This document shows, piece after piece, positions 23,113 to 31,802 of a stretch of 42,505 nucleotides of DNA. Position 1 is the first letter of the stretch. Each line of letters opens with the position of its first letter. This DNA comes from Lautropia sp. SCN 69-89 (GTDB lineage Bacteria > Pseudomonadota > Gammaproteobacteria > Burkholderiales > Burkholderiaceae_E), in assembly GCA_001724855.1 (NCBI GenBank), contig MEED01000028.1, positions 1 through 42,505 on the forward strand, in the 5' to 3' direction. Made by a program: the position numbers and the translations under genes. The notes under the pieces were generated by a model. It searched no databases. It saw nothing but the letters and a program-made list of their open reading frames with translations, and had not been told where the DNA came from.

Positions 23113-23133
23113 GCGGTCGATTATAGTGGCGCG

Positions 23134-23748
23134 ATGGAGACGCCGAGCGCATCCCGAACCGCGCAGCCACGACAGCCACCGCTGCCGCAACCCGGCGCCA
23201 GCGTGCCGCGGCGCGATTACGGCGCGCTGCGCCGGCTCGGCCTGGCGTGGCTGCGCCTGAGCGGCTGGCGCATCGAGGGCGAGATCCCCGACCTCGACCG
23301 CGCGGTCGTGGCGGTGGCGCCGCATTCGTCGAACTGGGATTTCGTCCACGCGGTCGCGGCGGTGTTCTCGCTCGGCCTGCACGTGTCGTTCATCGGCAAG
23401 CACACGCTGTTTCGCGGCCCGCTCGGCCGCTTCATGACCTGGCTGGGCGGCATACCGGTCGATCGCGCGCGCCCGGATGGCGTGGTCGAGGCACTGCAGG
23501 CGCGCTTCGCCCGCGGACTGCCGCTCTGGTTCGGCGTCGCGCCCGAGGGCACGCGACGCGAAGGCGCGCCCTTCAAGTCGGGCTTCTATCGGGTGGCCCG
23601 CGCGGCCGGAGTGCCGATCGTTCCCGTATACCTCGACTATCGGCGGCGCGTCATCGGCATCCTCGCGCCCTGCCCGGCGAGCTTGCCGGTGGACGAAGGC
23701 GTCGCGCAGATCCGGGAACGGCTTCTCGCGCACGGCCGCCGACGCTGA
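23134..23748 (+). CDS. 1-acyl-glycerol-3-phosphate acyltransferase-like (PlsC family)
   Basis: The 204-residue protein has acyltransferase motif I as HSSNWD (HxxxxD, about residue 65-70), FIGKHTLFRGPLGRFMTWLG, IPVDRAR (motif II/III region) and APEGTRR (PEGTR). Only a weak hydrophobic stretch is seen, so it is probably peripheral to the membrane. Shorter than PlsC (about 245) and closer to the 'glycerol acyltransferase' subgroup that acylates varied lipids. It would transfer an acyl chain to a lysolipid or other lipid. Its promoter must lie within or opposite the divergent HAD-UbiA gene because only 21 bases separate the starts. Confidence 0.85.
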   Translation: METPSASRTAQPRQPPLPQPGASVPRRDYGALRRLGLAWLRLSGWRIEGEIPDLDRAVVAVAPHSSNWDFVHAVAAVFSLGLHVSFIGKHTLFRGPLGRFMTWLGGIPVDRARPDGVVEALQARFARGLPLWFGVAPEGTRREGAPFKSGFYRVARAAGVPIVPVYLDYRRRVIGILAPCPASLPVDEGVAQIRERLLAHGRRR

Positions 23749-23808
23749 CGCCCCCGCGCATTGCGTGCCGGCGCGCCGATCGAGCCGGTCGCCGAGGTGC
23801 CACCCAGC

Positions 23809-24477
23809 TCAACCGCCGAGCCGCTGCTCGAGCCGCCTGACGCGAAGCGCCAGGCCGCGCAGTTCGTCGCGGCCCTGCGGCGCTGCCCAGCCCGCGAGGA
23901 ACAGGTCGACCATCGTCGCGGCCAGCCGGTTCGGATCGATCCTGCGCTGCCGCCCCAGCCCATGCCAGACATGGTGCTCGAGCCCGCCGAACACCAGGTC
24001 GCGCGCGAGCGCGAGGTCGAGATCGGCGCGCAGTTCGCCCCGTGCCACCCCGTCGCGCAAGGTGTCCAGCAGGAATCGCGCATAGCGCCGATTGAGCGCG
24101 TGCAACTTCGATCCGAAGTACAGGCTCTGTCCGCGCGCCTCGCGCACGATCAGTCGGGCGAATGCCGGATCGTCCACCGCGATCTGCAGGTGACGCGCGA
24201 TCAGGTAGCTGAGCCGGTCGCGCGTGCCCGAAATGGCTGCGAGGCGAGGCTCGATGTCGGCGATCAGTCGATCGTAGAACTCGGCGAGCACCGCATCGAA
24301 GAGGTCGCGCTTGCCGCGGAAATAGGTGTAGATCGTGCCTTCGACGCAGCCGGCGCGCGCGGCGATCTCGCTGATCGCCGCCGCGTCGAACGCGCGCTCG
24401 AGAAATACCTGCCGCGCGGCCGCCAGGATCTCGGCGCGCCTCGCCGACTTGCGTCGCCGTGGGACTTGTAGCGTCAT
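23809..24477 (-). CDS. TetR-family repressor
   Basis: The 222-residue product has the TetR HTH at about 12-58 (ILAAARQVFLERAFDAAAIS, IAARAGCVEGTIYTYFRGKR, DLFDAVLAEF) and a helical ligand domain. It is divergent from the SDR-carboxylase operon; two copies of a TTGAA-N5-TTCAA dyad lie in the shared gap. It is the likely acyl-CoA- or acid-responsive repressor of that operon, in the way AtuR (TetR) controls the atu genes and unlike LiuR (MerR). The last ORF end is 60 bases from the convergent acyltransferase. Confidence 0.9.
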   Translation of the reverse strand: MTLQVPRRRKSARRAEILAAARQVFLERAFDAAAISEIAARAGCVEGTIYTYFRGKRDLFDAVLAEFYDRLIADIEPRLAAISGTRDRLSYLIARHLQIAVDDPAFARLIVREARGQSLYFGSKLHALNRRYARFLLDTLRDGVARGELRADLDLALARDLVFGGLEHHVWHGLGRQRRIDPNRLAATMVDLFLAGWAAPQGRDELRGLALRVRRLEQRLGG

Positions 24478-24496
24478 GGACGCGCAACCCGCGATG

Positions 24497-24638
24497 TTGA
24501 ACGTCGCTCAATATATGGCGAAACCACACTTCGTGGAAAGGCCCCAGGTGTGCCGATCGCGTGCGGGCGATGCCGGATGTTGCATTGCAACTTGACCACT
24601 GCTGGTGCAGCGGGCAACTTATTGAACAGCATTCAATA
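24497..24638. promoter_or_regulatory. Two TetR-type dyads in the TetR-SDR intergenic region
   Basis: Site A (24497-24511) is TTGAA-N5-CTCAA, one base off symmetry, 20 bases upstream of the repressor start. Site B (24620-24638) is TATTGAA-N5-TTCAATA, with perfect seven-base arms, ending 11 bases before the SDR ATG. The sites share the same half-site and spacing and sit close to each divergent start, so one dimeric repressor could control both transcripts. Confidence 0.75.
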
Positions 24639-24648
24639 TCCCGTCGTC

Positions 24649-25536
24649 ATGAGCACTTCTGCCTACCGATCGGTCTTTCGGCCCGGCCTCTTCGCGGGCC
24701 GCGTCGTGCTGGTGACCGGCGCCGGATCCGGCATCGGTCGTTGCACGGCGCACGAACTCGCCGCGCTCGGCGCATCGCTCGCGCTGGCCGGCCGCAGGGC
24801 CGACAAGCTCGAGAAGGTGGCTGCCGAAATCGCCGAAGCCGGCGGACGGGCGAGCTGCCATCCGGTGGACATCCGCGAGGAGGACGCGGTCACCGCGGCT
24901 GTCGGCGACGTGATCGCCCGCCACGGGCGTCTCGACGCGCTGGTGAACAACGCGGGCGGCCAGTTTCCCGCGCCGATCGAATCGATCTCGTCCAGAGGCT
25001 GGGATGCGGTGGTGCGCACCAACCTGGCGGGCGGCTTCCTCGTGGCGCGCGAGGCCTACCAACAGTGGATGAAGGCGCACGGCGGAGCGATCGTCAACAT
25101 GATCGCCGACATGTGGCACGGCATGCCCGGCATGGCCCACTCCGGCGCGGCACGCGCCGGCATGCTGAACTTCACCGAGTCGGCCGCCTGCGAATGGGCC
25201 GCCAGCGGCGTGCGGGTGAACGCCGTGGCTCCCGGCTGGATCGCTTCCAGCGGCCTCGACACCTACGACGAGGCGACGAAGGCGCAACTGCGCCGCCTGC
25301 GCGACGTGGTGCCGCTGCGGCGCTTCGGCACCGAGTCCGAAGTCTCGGCGGCGATCGCGTTCCTGCTGTCTGACGCGGCTGCCTTCATCACCGGCACCTG
25401 CATCCGCATCGACGGCGGCGTTCCGAACGCACGTCACACCTGGCCTGCGCGCGCGCCAGCCCATGCGAGCGGGGCCACCGCCGCCTTCGACGGGTTTCAC
25501 CTCGCCAGCTCGCCGCGCATGCTCGACGAACGCTGA
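24649..25536 (+). CDS. SDR-family enoyl/dienoyl-CoA reductase-like enzyme (PECR type)
   Basis: The 295 residues have the Rossmann TGAGSGIGR cofactor loop (about 22-30), GRRADKLEKV (NADP-type basic residues), LVNNAGGQ and the C-terminal LLSDAAAFITGTCIRIDGG. In place of the classic YxxxK the sequence reads HSGAAR (with AHSGAARAGMLNFTESAACE), which also occurs in peroxisomal trans-2-enoyl-CoA reductase (PECR). It therefore probably acts on enoyl-CoA or dienoyl-CoA intermediates. It is the first gene behind the TetR dyads; its last 40 residues (HTWPARAPAHASGATAAFDG) are an extra tail. AtuB/AtuG-like SDRs occupy the comparable place in terpene clusters. Confidence 0.85.
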   Translation: MSTSAYRSVFRPGLFAGRVVLVTGAGSGIGRCTAHELAALGASLALAGRRADKLEKVAAEIAEAGGRASCHPVDIREEDAVTAAVGDVIARHGRLDALVNNAGGQFPAPIESISSRGWDAVVRTNLAGGFLVAREAYQQWMKAHGGAIVNMIADMWHGMPGMAHSGAARAGMLNFTESAACEWAASGVRVNAVAPGWIASSGLDTYDEATKAQLRRLRDVVPLRRFGTESEVSAAIAFLLSDAAAFITGTCIRIDGGVPNARHTWPARAPAHASGATAAFDGFHLASSPRMLDER

Positions 25537-25550
25537 ACCGGCGCGCCGCC

Positions 25551-27224
25551 ATGCCACGCCTCGAATCGCGCATCGATCCCCACGACGAGCGCTTCGCCGC
25601 ACAGCGCGCGGCGATGCTCGCGCTGGTCGAGCAGTTGCGTGCGCTCGAGGCGCGCACGCGCGAGGCCTCGGCACGCGCGGCGCCGCTGTTCGAACGCCGT
25701 GGCCAGTTGCTGCCGCGCGAGCGCGTGGCACGGTTGCTCGACCCCGGCAGCCCGTGGCTCGAATTGTCGACGATGGCCGGCCATCTGCTCGATGACGCCG
25801 ACCCCGAACGCAGCGTCCCCGGCGCCGGGCTCGTTTGCGGAATCGGTTTCGTCGCAGGCGCGCGCTGCATGGTGAGCGCGAGCGACTCGGGCATCGACGC
25901 CGGTGCGATCCAGAGCATGGGCCGCGAGAAGATGCTGCGTGCCCAGACAATCGCCATCGAGAACCGGCTGCCGTTCGTGCAACTGATCGAATCGGCCGGC
26001 GCGAACCTGCTGCGCTACCGCGTCGAAGACTTCATCGAGGGCGGGCGGCTGTTCTTCAACCTTGCGAGGCTGTCGGCCGCCGGCATTCCGGTGGTCGCGG
26101 TCGTCCACGGATCGTCCACCGCGGGCGGCGCCTACCTGCCCGGCCTGTCCGACCACGTGATCATGGTGCGCGGGCGCGCGCGCGCATTCCTGGCCGGCCC
26201 TCCGCTGCTGCGCGCGGCCACCGGCGAGATCGCCACCGACGAGGAACTGGGCGGCGCCGAGATGCACACGTCGGTCTCCGGGCTCGGCGAGTATCTGGCG
26301 CAGGACGACGCGGACGCGATCCGCATCGCGCGCGAGGTGGTCGGTCGGCTCGGGTTCTCGCGCGAGACCGGCTTGTCGCGCGAGCCCGACTGCGGGGGGG
26401 CGCCCTCGCCTGCGGGCTCGCCGCAGCCGCGGCTCGCCGCCTTCGAGGAGCCTCGATTCGACCCCGACGAACTCGCCGGCGTCGTGCCGCTCGACTTCCG
26501 GCAGCCGTTCGACATGCACGAAGTCGTCGCCCGCATCGTCGATGGCTCCGACTTCCTGGAGTTCCAGCCCGACTACGGACCGCAGACCGTCTGCGGCCAC
26601 GCCGAGTTGCACGGGCACCGTATCGGCATCGTCACCAACAACGGCCCGCTCGATCCGGCCGGCAGCAACAAGGCGACCCACTTCATCCAGGCCTGCTGCC
26701 AGAGCGGCGCGGCGCTCGTCTACCTGCAGAACACCACCGGCTATATCGTCGGGCGCGCGAGCGAACAGTCCGGCATGATCAAGCACGGCTCGAAGATGAT
26801 CCAGGCGGTGGCCAACGCGAGCGTGCCCTCGATCACGATCCACTGCGGCGCCTCGTTCGGCGCGGGCAACTACGGCATGTGCGGGCGCGCCTTCGGGCCG
26901 CGCTTCGTGTTCTCGTGGCCCAACGCGCGAACCGCGGTGATGGGCGGCGAGCAGGCGGCGCTCACGATGCGCATGGTCACCGAAGCGACCGCGCGCCGCC
27001 GCGGCGAGCCGGTCGACCAGGCGAAACTCGACGCGCTCGAGCGGCGCATCGTCGAGACCTTCGAGCGCCAATCGGGCGCGCTGTACACCAGTGCCCGGCT
27101 GCTCGACGACGGCATCGTCGACCCGCGCGACACCCGCAGGCTGCTCGGCTTCGTGCTCGACACCTGCGCCGAGGCGAGCCGCCGCGAATTGCGCCCGCTC
27201 AGTTTCGGCGTGGCCCGCCCGTAG
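25551..27224 (+). CDS. Acyl-CoA carboxylase carboxyltransferase (beta) subunit, geranyl-CoA/methylcrotonyl-CoA type
   Basis: The 557-residue protein has both crotonase-like halves: FERRGQLLPRERVARLLDPG, ISAGAN-type ESAGANLLR, VVHGSSTAGGAYLPGLSDHV (acyl-CoA oxyanion glycines) and, in the C-terminal half, VTNNGPLDPAGSNKATHFIQ, IHCGASFGAGNYGMCGRAFG and WPNARTAVMGGEQAA. It transfers carboxyl from biotin to an enoyl-CoA. The HTSVSGLGEYLAQDD segment differs from the MCC beta usual HTxxSGVxDH pattern. Content of the operon (SDR, carboxylase, AtuD-like dehydrogenase, hydratase, TetR) favours geranyl-CoA carboxylase (AtuC) over MCC, but sequence alone cannot settle it. The biotin subunit is two genes downstream. 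Confidence 0.85.
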   Translation: MPRLESRIDPHDERFAAQRAAMLALVEQLRALEARTREASARAAPLFERRGQLLPRERVARLLDPGSPWLELSTMAGHLLDDADPERSVPGAGLVCGIGFVAGARCMVSASDSGIDAGAIQSMGREKMLRAQTIAIENRLPFVQLIESAGANLLRYRVEDFIEGGRLFFNLARLSAAGIPVVAVVHGSSTAGGAYLPGLSDHVIMVRGRARAFLAGPPLLRAATGEIATDEELGGAEMHTSVSGLGEYLAQDDADAIRIAREVVGRLGFSRETGLSREPDCGGAPSPAGSPQPRLAAFEEPRFDPDELAGVVPLDFRQPFDMHEVVARIVDGSDFLEFQPDYGPQTVCGHAELHGHRIGIVTNNGPLDPAGSNKATHFIQACCQSGAALVYLQNTTGYIVGRASEQSGMIKHGSKMIQAVANASVPSITIHCGASFGAGNYGMCGRAFGPRFVFSWPNARTAVMGGEQAALTMRMVTEATARRRGEPVDQAKLDALERRIVETFERQSGALYTSARLLDDGIVDPRDTRRLLGFVLDTCAEASRRELRPLSFGVARP

Positions 27225-27277
27225 CCGCTCCCCGACCCCATCCCGGCATCGAACCGATCCGCGCAGGAGCAGACCCG

Positions 27278-28426
27278 ATGATCTACACCGAACAGCACCT
27301 CCAGCTGCAGGACTCGCTACGCCGCTTCCTCGACGCCGAAGTCAACCCGCACGTCGACGAATGGGAGGCCGCCGGCACCTTCCCGGCGCGCGAGCTGTTC
27401 CGCAAGATGGGCCGGCTCGGTTTTCTCGGCGTCACCAAGCCGGTCGAGCACGGCGGCGCCGGGCTCGATTACTCGTACTCGGTCGCGATCGCCGAGGCGC
27501 TCGGACACGCGCGCTGCGGCGGCGTGCCGATGGCGATCGGCGTGCAGACCGACATGGCCACTCCGGCGCTGGCGCGCTTCGGCTCCGACGAGCTCAAGCG
27601 CGAGTTCCTCGCGCCGTCGATCGCCGGCGACCTGGTCGCCTGCCTGGGCGTATCCGAAGTCGGCGCCGGCTCCGACGTCGCATCGATCCGCACCGTTGCG
27701 CGCAAGGACGGCGGCGACTACGTGATCCGCGGCGGCAAGATGTGGACCACCAGCGGCACGCAGGCCGACTGGATGTGCCTGCTCGCGAACACCTCCGAAG
27801 GCGCGCCGCACCGGAACAAGACGCTGATCTGCGTGCCGATGGACACGCCGGGCATCGAAGTGACGCGCAAGCTGGTCAAGGCCGGCATGCGCTCGTCGGA
27901 CACCGCGCAGATCTTCTTCGACGACGTGCGCGTGCCGCAGCGCTACCGGATCGGCGAGGAAGGCATGGGCTTCGCCTACCAGATGATGCAGTTCCAGGAA
28001 GAGCGGCTGTGGGCGGCGGCCAATTCGCTGGCCGCCGGCGAGATCCTGGCCGAAACGATCGGCTACCTGCGCGAGCGCGAGGCCTTCGGCCAGCCGCTGC
28101 TGGCCAACCAGTTCATCTACTTCAAGCTGGCCGAGCTGAACGCCGAAGTCGAGGCGGTGCGTGCGCTGCTCTACCGTGCGGTCGAGCTTTACGTCGGCGG
28201 CACCGACGTGACGCAACTCGCGTCGATGGCCAAGCTGAAGGCCGCGCGGATGTCGCGCGAGGTGGCCGACTGGTGCGTGCAGTTCTGGGGAGGCATGGGT
28301 TACGTCGAAGATACGCGCGTGAACCGCTACTGGCGCGATTCCCGCCTGGCCTCGATCGGCGGCGGCGCCGACGAGGTGATGCTGGGCATCATCGCGAAGA
28401 CGATGGGCATCCTGCCGCGACAGTGA
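27278..28426 (+). CDS. Acyl-CoA dehydrogenase, AtuD-like
   Basis: The 382 residues follow the three-domain ACAD fold: helical N-terminus, CLGVSEVGAGSDVASIRTVA and MWTTSGTQADWMCLLAN (FAD/substrate loop), and a C-terminal helical bundle with FQEERLWAAANSLAAGEILA, REAFGQPLLANQF and the WGGMGYVEDTRVNRYWRDSR segment. The glutamate in EERL is the probable catalytic base, as in isovaleryl- and long-chain ACADs; the later loop is GGGADEVML rather than YEGT. The beginning MIYTEQHLQLQDSLRRFLDA resembles citronellyl-CoA dehydrogenase (AtuD). A CAGGAG site precedes the ATG. It oxidises a branched acyl-CoA to the 2-enoyl-CoA for carboxylation. Confidence 0.85.
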   Translation: MIYTEQHLQLQDSLRRFLDAEVNPHVDEWEAAGTFPARELFRKMGRLGFLGVTKPVEHGGAGLDYSYSVAIAEALGHARCGGVPMAIGVQTDMATPALARFGSDELKREFLAPSIAGDLVACLGVSEVGAGSDVASIRTVARKDGGDYVIRGGKMWTTSGTQADWMCLLANTSEGAPHRNKTLICVPMDTPGIEVTRKLVKAGMRSSDTAQIFFDDVRVPQRYRIGEEGMGFAYQMMQFQEERLWAAANSLAAGEILAETIGYLREREAFGQPLLANQFIYFKLAELNAEVEAVRALLYRAVELYVGGTDVTQLASMAKLKAARMSREVADWCVQFWGGMGYVEDTRVNRYWRDSRLASIGGGADEVMLGIIAKTMGILPRQ

Positions 28427-28434
28427 GGGAGCGC

Positions 28435-30399
28435 GTGAGCTTCGATACGCTGCTGGTCGCCAATCGCGGCGAGATCGCCTGCCGCATCCTGCGCAGCGCA
28501 CGCGCGATGGGCCTGCGCACCGTGGCCGTCTACTCCGAGGCCGACCGCGGGGCACGCCACGTCGCGCTGGCCGACACCGCGGTGGCGATCGGTCCGGCGC
28601 CTGCGCAGGAGAGCTACCTCTGCATCGAACGCCTGCTCGCGGCCTGCACGACGAGCGGCGCGCAGGCGGTGCACCCGGGCTATGGATTCCTGTCCGAGAA
28701 TCCCGCGTTCGCGCGCGCCTGCGACGAAGCCGGGCTGGTCTTCGTCGGCCCGCCTGTCGACGCCATCGAACGGCTGGGCAACAAGCGCGCCGCCAAGCGC
28801 CTCGCCGAGCGCATCGGCGTGCCCTGCCTCGCCGGCTACGACGGCGACGACCAGTCGCCGGCAGCACTGTCGCGCGAGGCCGCCCGGCTCGGCGCACCGC
28901 TGATGATCAAGGCAGCCGCTGGCGGCGGCGGCCGCGGCATGCGCCGCGTGGACGACCTGTCGCAGTTCGACGCTGCCTGCGAAGCGGCGCGCAGCGAGGC
29001 CGCGACAGCCTTCGGCAGCGGCGAGCTGCTGCTCGAGCGGCTCGCTCATCGTGCCCGGCACATCGAAGTGCAGGTGCTGGCCGACCGCTTCGGCCATTGC
29101 ATCCACCTGGGCGAACGCGACTGTTCGACGCAGCGCCGCCACCAGAAGATCGTCGAAGAGGCGCCGGCGCCCGGCGTGACGCCGAGCCTTCGCGCGGCCC
29201 TCGGCGACGCGGCGGTGAAGCTGGCGCTCGCGGCCGGCTACGTCGGCGCGGGCACGGTCGAATTCCTGCTCGACCCCGAAGGCCGCTTCCATTTCCTGGA
29301 GGTCAACACGCGGCTGCAGGTCGAGCATCCGGTCACCGAGGCGATCACCGGGCTCGACCTGGTCGAGCTTCAGCTGCGCATCGCGCGCGGCGAACCCCTG
29401 CCGTTGCGGCAGGACGACGTGCGACTGCAGGGGCACGCGATCGAGGCGCGGCTGTGTGCCGAGGACGCCTTCGAGGGTTTCAGGCCGCAGGCCGGACCGA
29501 TCCTCGCCTGGCGCCTGCCCGAGGACTCGCCCGGCATTCGCGTCGACCACGGGCTGGCCGCCCGCGCCGAAGTGTCTCGCCACTACGACTCGATGATCGC
29601 CAAGCTGATCGCCGTCGGCCGCGATCGCGACGAAGCGCGCCGCCGGCTCGTCGGCGCCCTCGCCCGCACGTCGATCCTCGGGCTCGCGACCAATCGGCAG
29701 TTCCTGCTCGCGTGCCTGGACGCGCCGCAGTACGCGCAGGCCGGGCTGTCGACCAGCTGGGTCGATGCGGCATCAGCGCATTGGCCTGCGCCGCGACCCG
29801 ACTCGCGCTGGCAGGCGGTGGCCACCGCGCTGTGGGCTCGCGCGCACGTGCGACTGCATGGTGCGCTGGCCAACTGGTCGTCGACCGGCCCGCGCACGCA
29901 GTTCGCCTCGCTGGCCTGCGGAGACGCGCACTGGCAGGCGCGCGTGGTCTCCGACGCTGGCGGCCACCGGATCACGGTCGGCGAGCACCAGCATCGGGTC
30001 GCGATCGACGCCGACGATCGCATCGAGGCCGACGGCCGGGCCGTGCGCGCGCACGCGCGCTGGCGCCGCGACGGCGGCGTACTCGCCGGCTGGCTCGACT
30101 TCGACGGCGTCTGCGCCGGGTTTGCCGACGTGTCGGCGCTGCCCCCGCGGCGCGCCGCCGTCGGTGCCAGCGGCGAAGTGCGCGCAACGATGCACGGCCA
30201 GGTCGCCGCCGTGTCGGTCGCCGCCGGCGACCGGGTCCGCGCCGGAAAGCCGCTGCTCGCGATCGAGGCGATGAAGATGCAGCACCGCGTCGATGCCCCG
30301 ATCGACGGGCGCATCGTGGAACTCGGCGCGCGCGTGGGCGCGCAGGTCGCTCCCGGGGCACTGCTTGCACGGATCGAACCGGAAAGGACACTTCGATGA
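28435..30399 (+). CDS. Acyl-CoA carboxylase biotin carboxylase/BCCP (alpha) subunit
   Basis: The 654 residues comprise biotin carboxylase (N-terminal LLVANRGEIACRILRSARAM; ATP-grasp KAAAGGGGRGMRRVDD; HIEVQVLADRFGHCIHLGER; FLEVNTRLQVEHPVTE), a linker and a C-terminal biotinyl domain with EAMKMQH, biotin lysine K614. The start is GTG with a GAGGGAGC site; the stop overlaps the hydratase ATG (ATGA). It carboxylates biotin for the beta subunit. The architecture is that of MCC alpha, GCC alpha (AtuF) and PCC alpha. Confidence 0.92.
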   Translation: MSFDTLLVANRGEIACRILRSARAMGLRTVAVYSEADRGARHVALADTAVAIGPAPAQESYLCIERLLAACTTSGAQAVHPGYGFLSENPAFARACDEAGLVFVGPPVDAIERLGNKRAAKRLAERIGVPCLAGYDGDDQSPAALSREAARLGAPLMIKAAAGGGGRGMRRVDDLSQFDAACEAARSEAATAFGSGELLLERLAHRARHIEVQVLADRFGHCIHLGERDCSTQRRHQKIVEEAPAPGVTPSLRAALGDAAVKLALAAGYVGAGTVEFLLDPEGRFHFLEVNTRLQVEHPVTEAITGLDLVELQLRIARGEPLPLRQDDVRLQGHAIEARLCAEDAFEGFRPQAGPILAWRLPEDSPGIRVDHGLAARAEVSRHYDSMIAKLIAVGRDRDEARRRLVGALARTSILGLATNRQFLLACLDAPQYAQAGLSTSWVDAASAHWPAPRPDSRWQAVATALWARAHVRLHGALANWSSTGPRTQFASLACGDAHWQARVVSDAGGHRITVGEHQHRVAIDADDRIEADGRAVRAHARWRRDGGVLAGWLDFDGVCAGFADVSALPPRRAAVGASGEVRATMHGQVAAVSVAAGDRVRAGKPLLAIEAMKMQHRVDAPIDGRIVELGARVGAQVAPGALLARIEPERTLR

Positions 30400-31178
30400 C
30401 TGCGCCCCCCGTGATGTACGAATCCGGCGAGGGAATCGCGACGATCACGCTGAACCGCCCGGAGGTTCTCAACGCGCTGAACGACGCACTGATCGGCGCG
30501 CTGCGCGAGGCGCTCGAGCGCGCGGCCGCCGAGGAGGCGGTGCGCGCGGTGCTCGTCACCGGCGCCGGGCGCGGCTTCTCGTCGGGCGCCGACCTCGCGT
30601 CGGTGCCACCCAGCCCCTCGCTCGATCTCGGCGAGCTGCTGCGCAAGCGCTACCACCCGGTGATCCTCGCGATGCGTTCGATGCCGAAGGCGGTGATCTG
30701 CGCGGTCAATGGGCCGGCGGCCGGCGCCGGCATGAGCATCGCGCTGGCCGGTGACATCGTCCTCGCAGCGCGCTCGGCGTCCTTCGTGCAGGCGTTCGCG
30801 CGCATCGGCCTGGTGCCGGACGCCGGCAGCACCTGGTTTCTGCCCCGCTATGCGGGCGACGCGCGCGCGCGGGCGTTGGCGCTGCTGGCCGAGCCGATCG
30901 ACGCGGCCGCCGCCGAGCGCTTCGGCCTGGTCTGGAAGGTGTTCGACGACGGAGAGCTGATGCCGCAGGCTCGCCAGCTCGCCGCGCGGCTTGCCGGGCA
31001 GCCCCCGCGCGCGATCGCGCTGATCAAGCGGGCCCTGAACGAAAGCCCGGCGCACGAACTGCCCGCGCAACTCGAGCTCGAGGCGGCGCTGCAGAGCGAG
31101 GCCGGCCGCACCGAGGATTTCGCCGAGGGCGTCGCGGCTTTCCTGCAGCGGCGCGCCCCGGTCTTCAGGGGACGATGA
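30396..31178 (+). CDS. Enoyl-CoA hydratase/isomerase family protein
   Basis: The 260-residue crotonase-fold protein has NRPEVLNALNDALIGALREA, the oxyanion loops GRGFSSGADLAS and NGPAAGAGMSIALAGDIVLA, and a late FARIGLVPDAGSTWFLPRYA. One expected glutamate position of ECH is replaced by alanine/aspartate-type residues as in PaaG-like isomerases, so it may isomerise or hydrate a non-standard enoyl-CoA. In context it would act on the carboxylated product (the AtuE or glutaconyl-CoA hydratase position). It shares four bases with the alpha subunit gene and four with the thioesterase. Confidence 0.85.
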   Translation: MTAPPVMYESGEGIATITLNRPEVLNALNDALIGALREALERAAAEEAVRAVLVTGAGRGFSSGADLASVPPSPSLDLGELLRKRYHPVILAMRSMPKAVICAVNGPAAGAGMSIALAGDIVLAARSASFVQAFARIGLVPDAGSTWFLPRYAGDARARALALLAEPIDAAAAERFGLVWKVFDDGELMPQARQLAARLAGQPPRAIALIKRALNESPAHELPAQLELEAALQSEAGRTEDFAEGVAAFLQRRAPVFRGR

Positions 31179-31672
31179 TGCCAACGACCAGCCAGCCCCT
31201 GCCGCCGCGTCCACCCGAGGACCAGCGGCGCTTCGAGGACGCCCTGCGCGACGTGTTCGAGGAGCGGATCGCTTTCAACCGCATCCTCGGATTCACCATC
31301 GAGTCGTTCGATCCGGTCGAGCCGCGCGTGCGCTTCGACATGCGACCCGAACTCGTCGGCCATTTCCTGTTCGGGCGGCTGCACGGAGGCGTGACCTCCG
31401 CGGTGCTCGATGCCACCGCCGGTTTCGCGCTGATGTGCGCGATCGCCGACAAGCATCGCGACGAACCCGCCGAGCAGGTCATGCATCGCTTCGCCCGCAT
31501 GGGAACCATCGACCTGCGCATCGACTTCCTGCGCCAGGGCATCGGCGAGCACTTCCACGCGGCCGCCCGGATCACCCGCCTGGGCGGGCGGATCGGCTCG
31601 ACGCAGATGACGCTGGAGAACGACGCCGGGCTGCTGATCGCGACCGGCTCTGCCTCGTACGTGCTCAGTTGA
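31175..31672 (+). CDS. Hot-dog fold acyl-CoA thioesterase (YigI-like)
   Basis: The 165-residue protein has the hot-dog core: FNRILGFTIESFDPVEPRVR, ELVGHFLFGRLHGGVTSAVL (HGG motif at the start of the central helix), DLRIDFLRQGIGEHFHAAAR and GSTQMTLENDAGLLIATGSA. It hydrolyses acyl-CoA or acts as an overflow valve for the operon. It begins MM; the overlap with the hydratase stop (ATGATG) puts the start at 31175 or 31178. It is the last gene of the TetR-controlled operon; a hairpin follows. Confidence 0.8.
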   Translation: MMPTTSQPLPPRPPEDQRRFEDALRDVFEERIAFNRILGFTIESFDPVEPRVRFDMRPELVGHFLFGRLHGGVTSAVLDATAGFALMCAIADKHRDEPAEQVMHRFARMGTIDLRIDFLRQGIGEHFHAAARITRLGGRIGSTQMTLENDAGLLIATGSASYVLS

Positions 31673-31684
31673 TTGAGGGTTTCC

Positions 31685-31706
31685 CCGGTGCCTCAGAGGC
31701 CACCGG
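31685..31706 (+). terminator. Hairpin after the thioesterase gene
   Basis: CCGGTG and CACCGG arms with an inner CCTC/GAGG pairing form a stem starting 13 bases after the thioesterase stop, followed by TTTC. It probably ends the SDR-to-thioesterase operon before the importer operon. Confidence 0.5.
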
Positions 31707-31802
31707 TTTCGTACTACCATCTCTCCCGATCATCGACAAGAGCAGCGCCCCGGGCGCCGGCGCGGCGCAGCGGAGGCGCGCCCCCTTCTGGAGACATCGC
31801 CT

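Noticed and set aside
21763-23748. Long plus-strand frame opposite the HAD-UbiA gene
   Set aside because: It is low-complexity and only its end coincides with the acyltransferase, whose true start is 23134.
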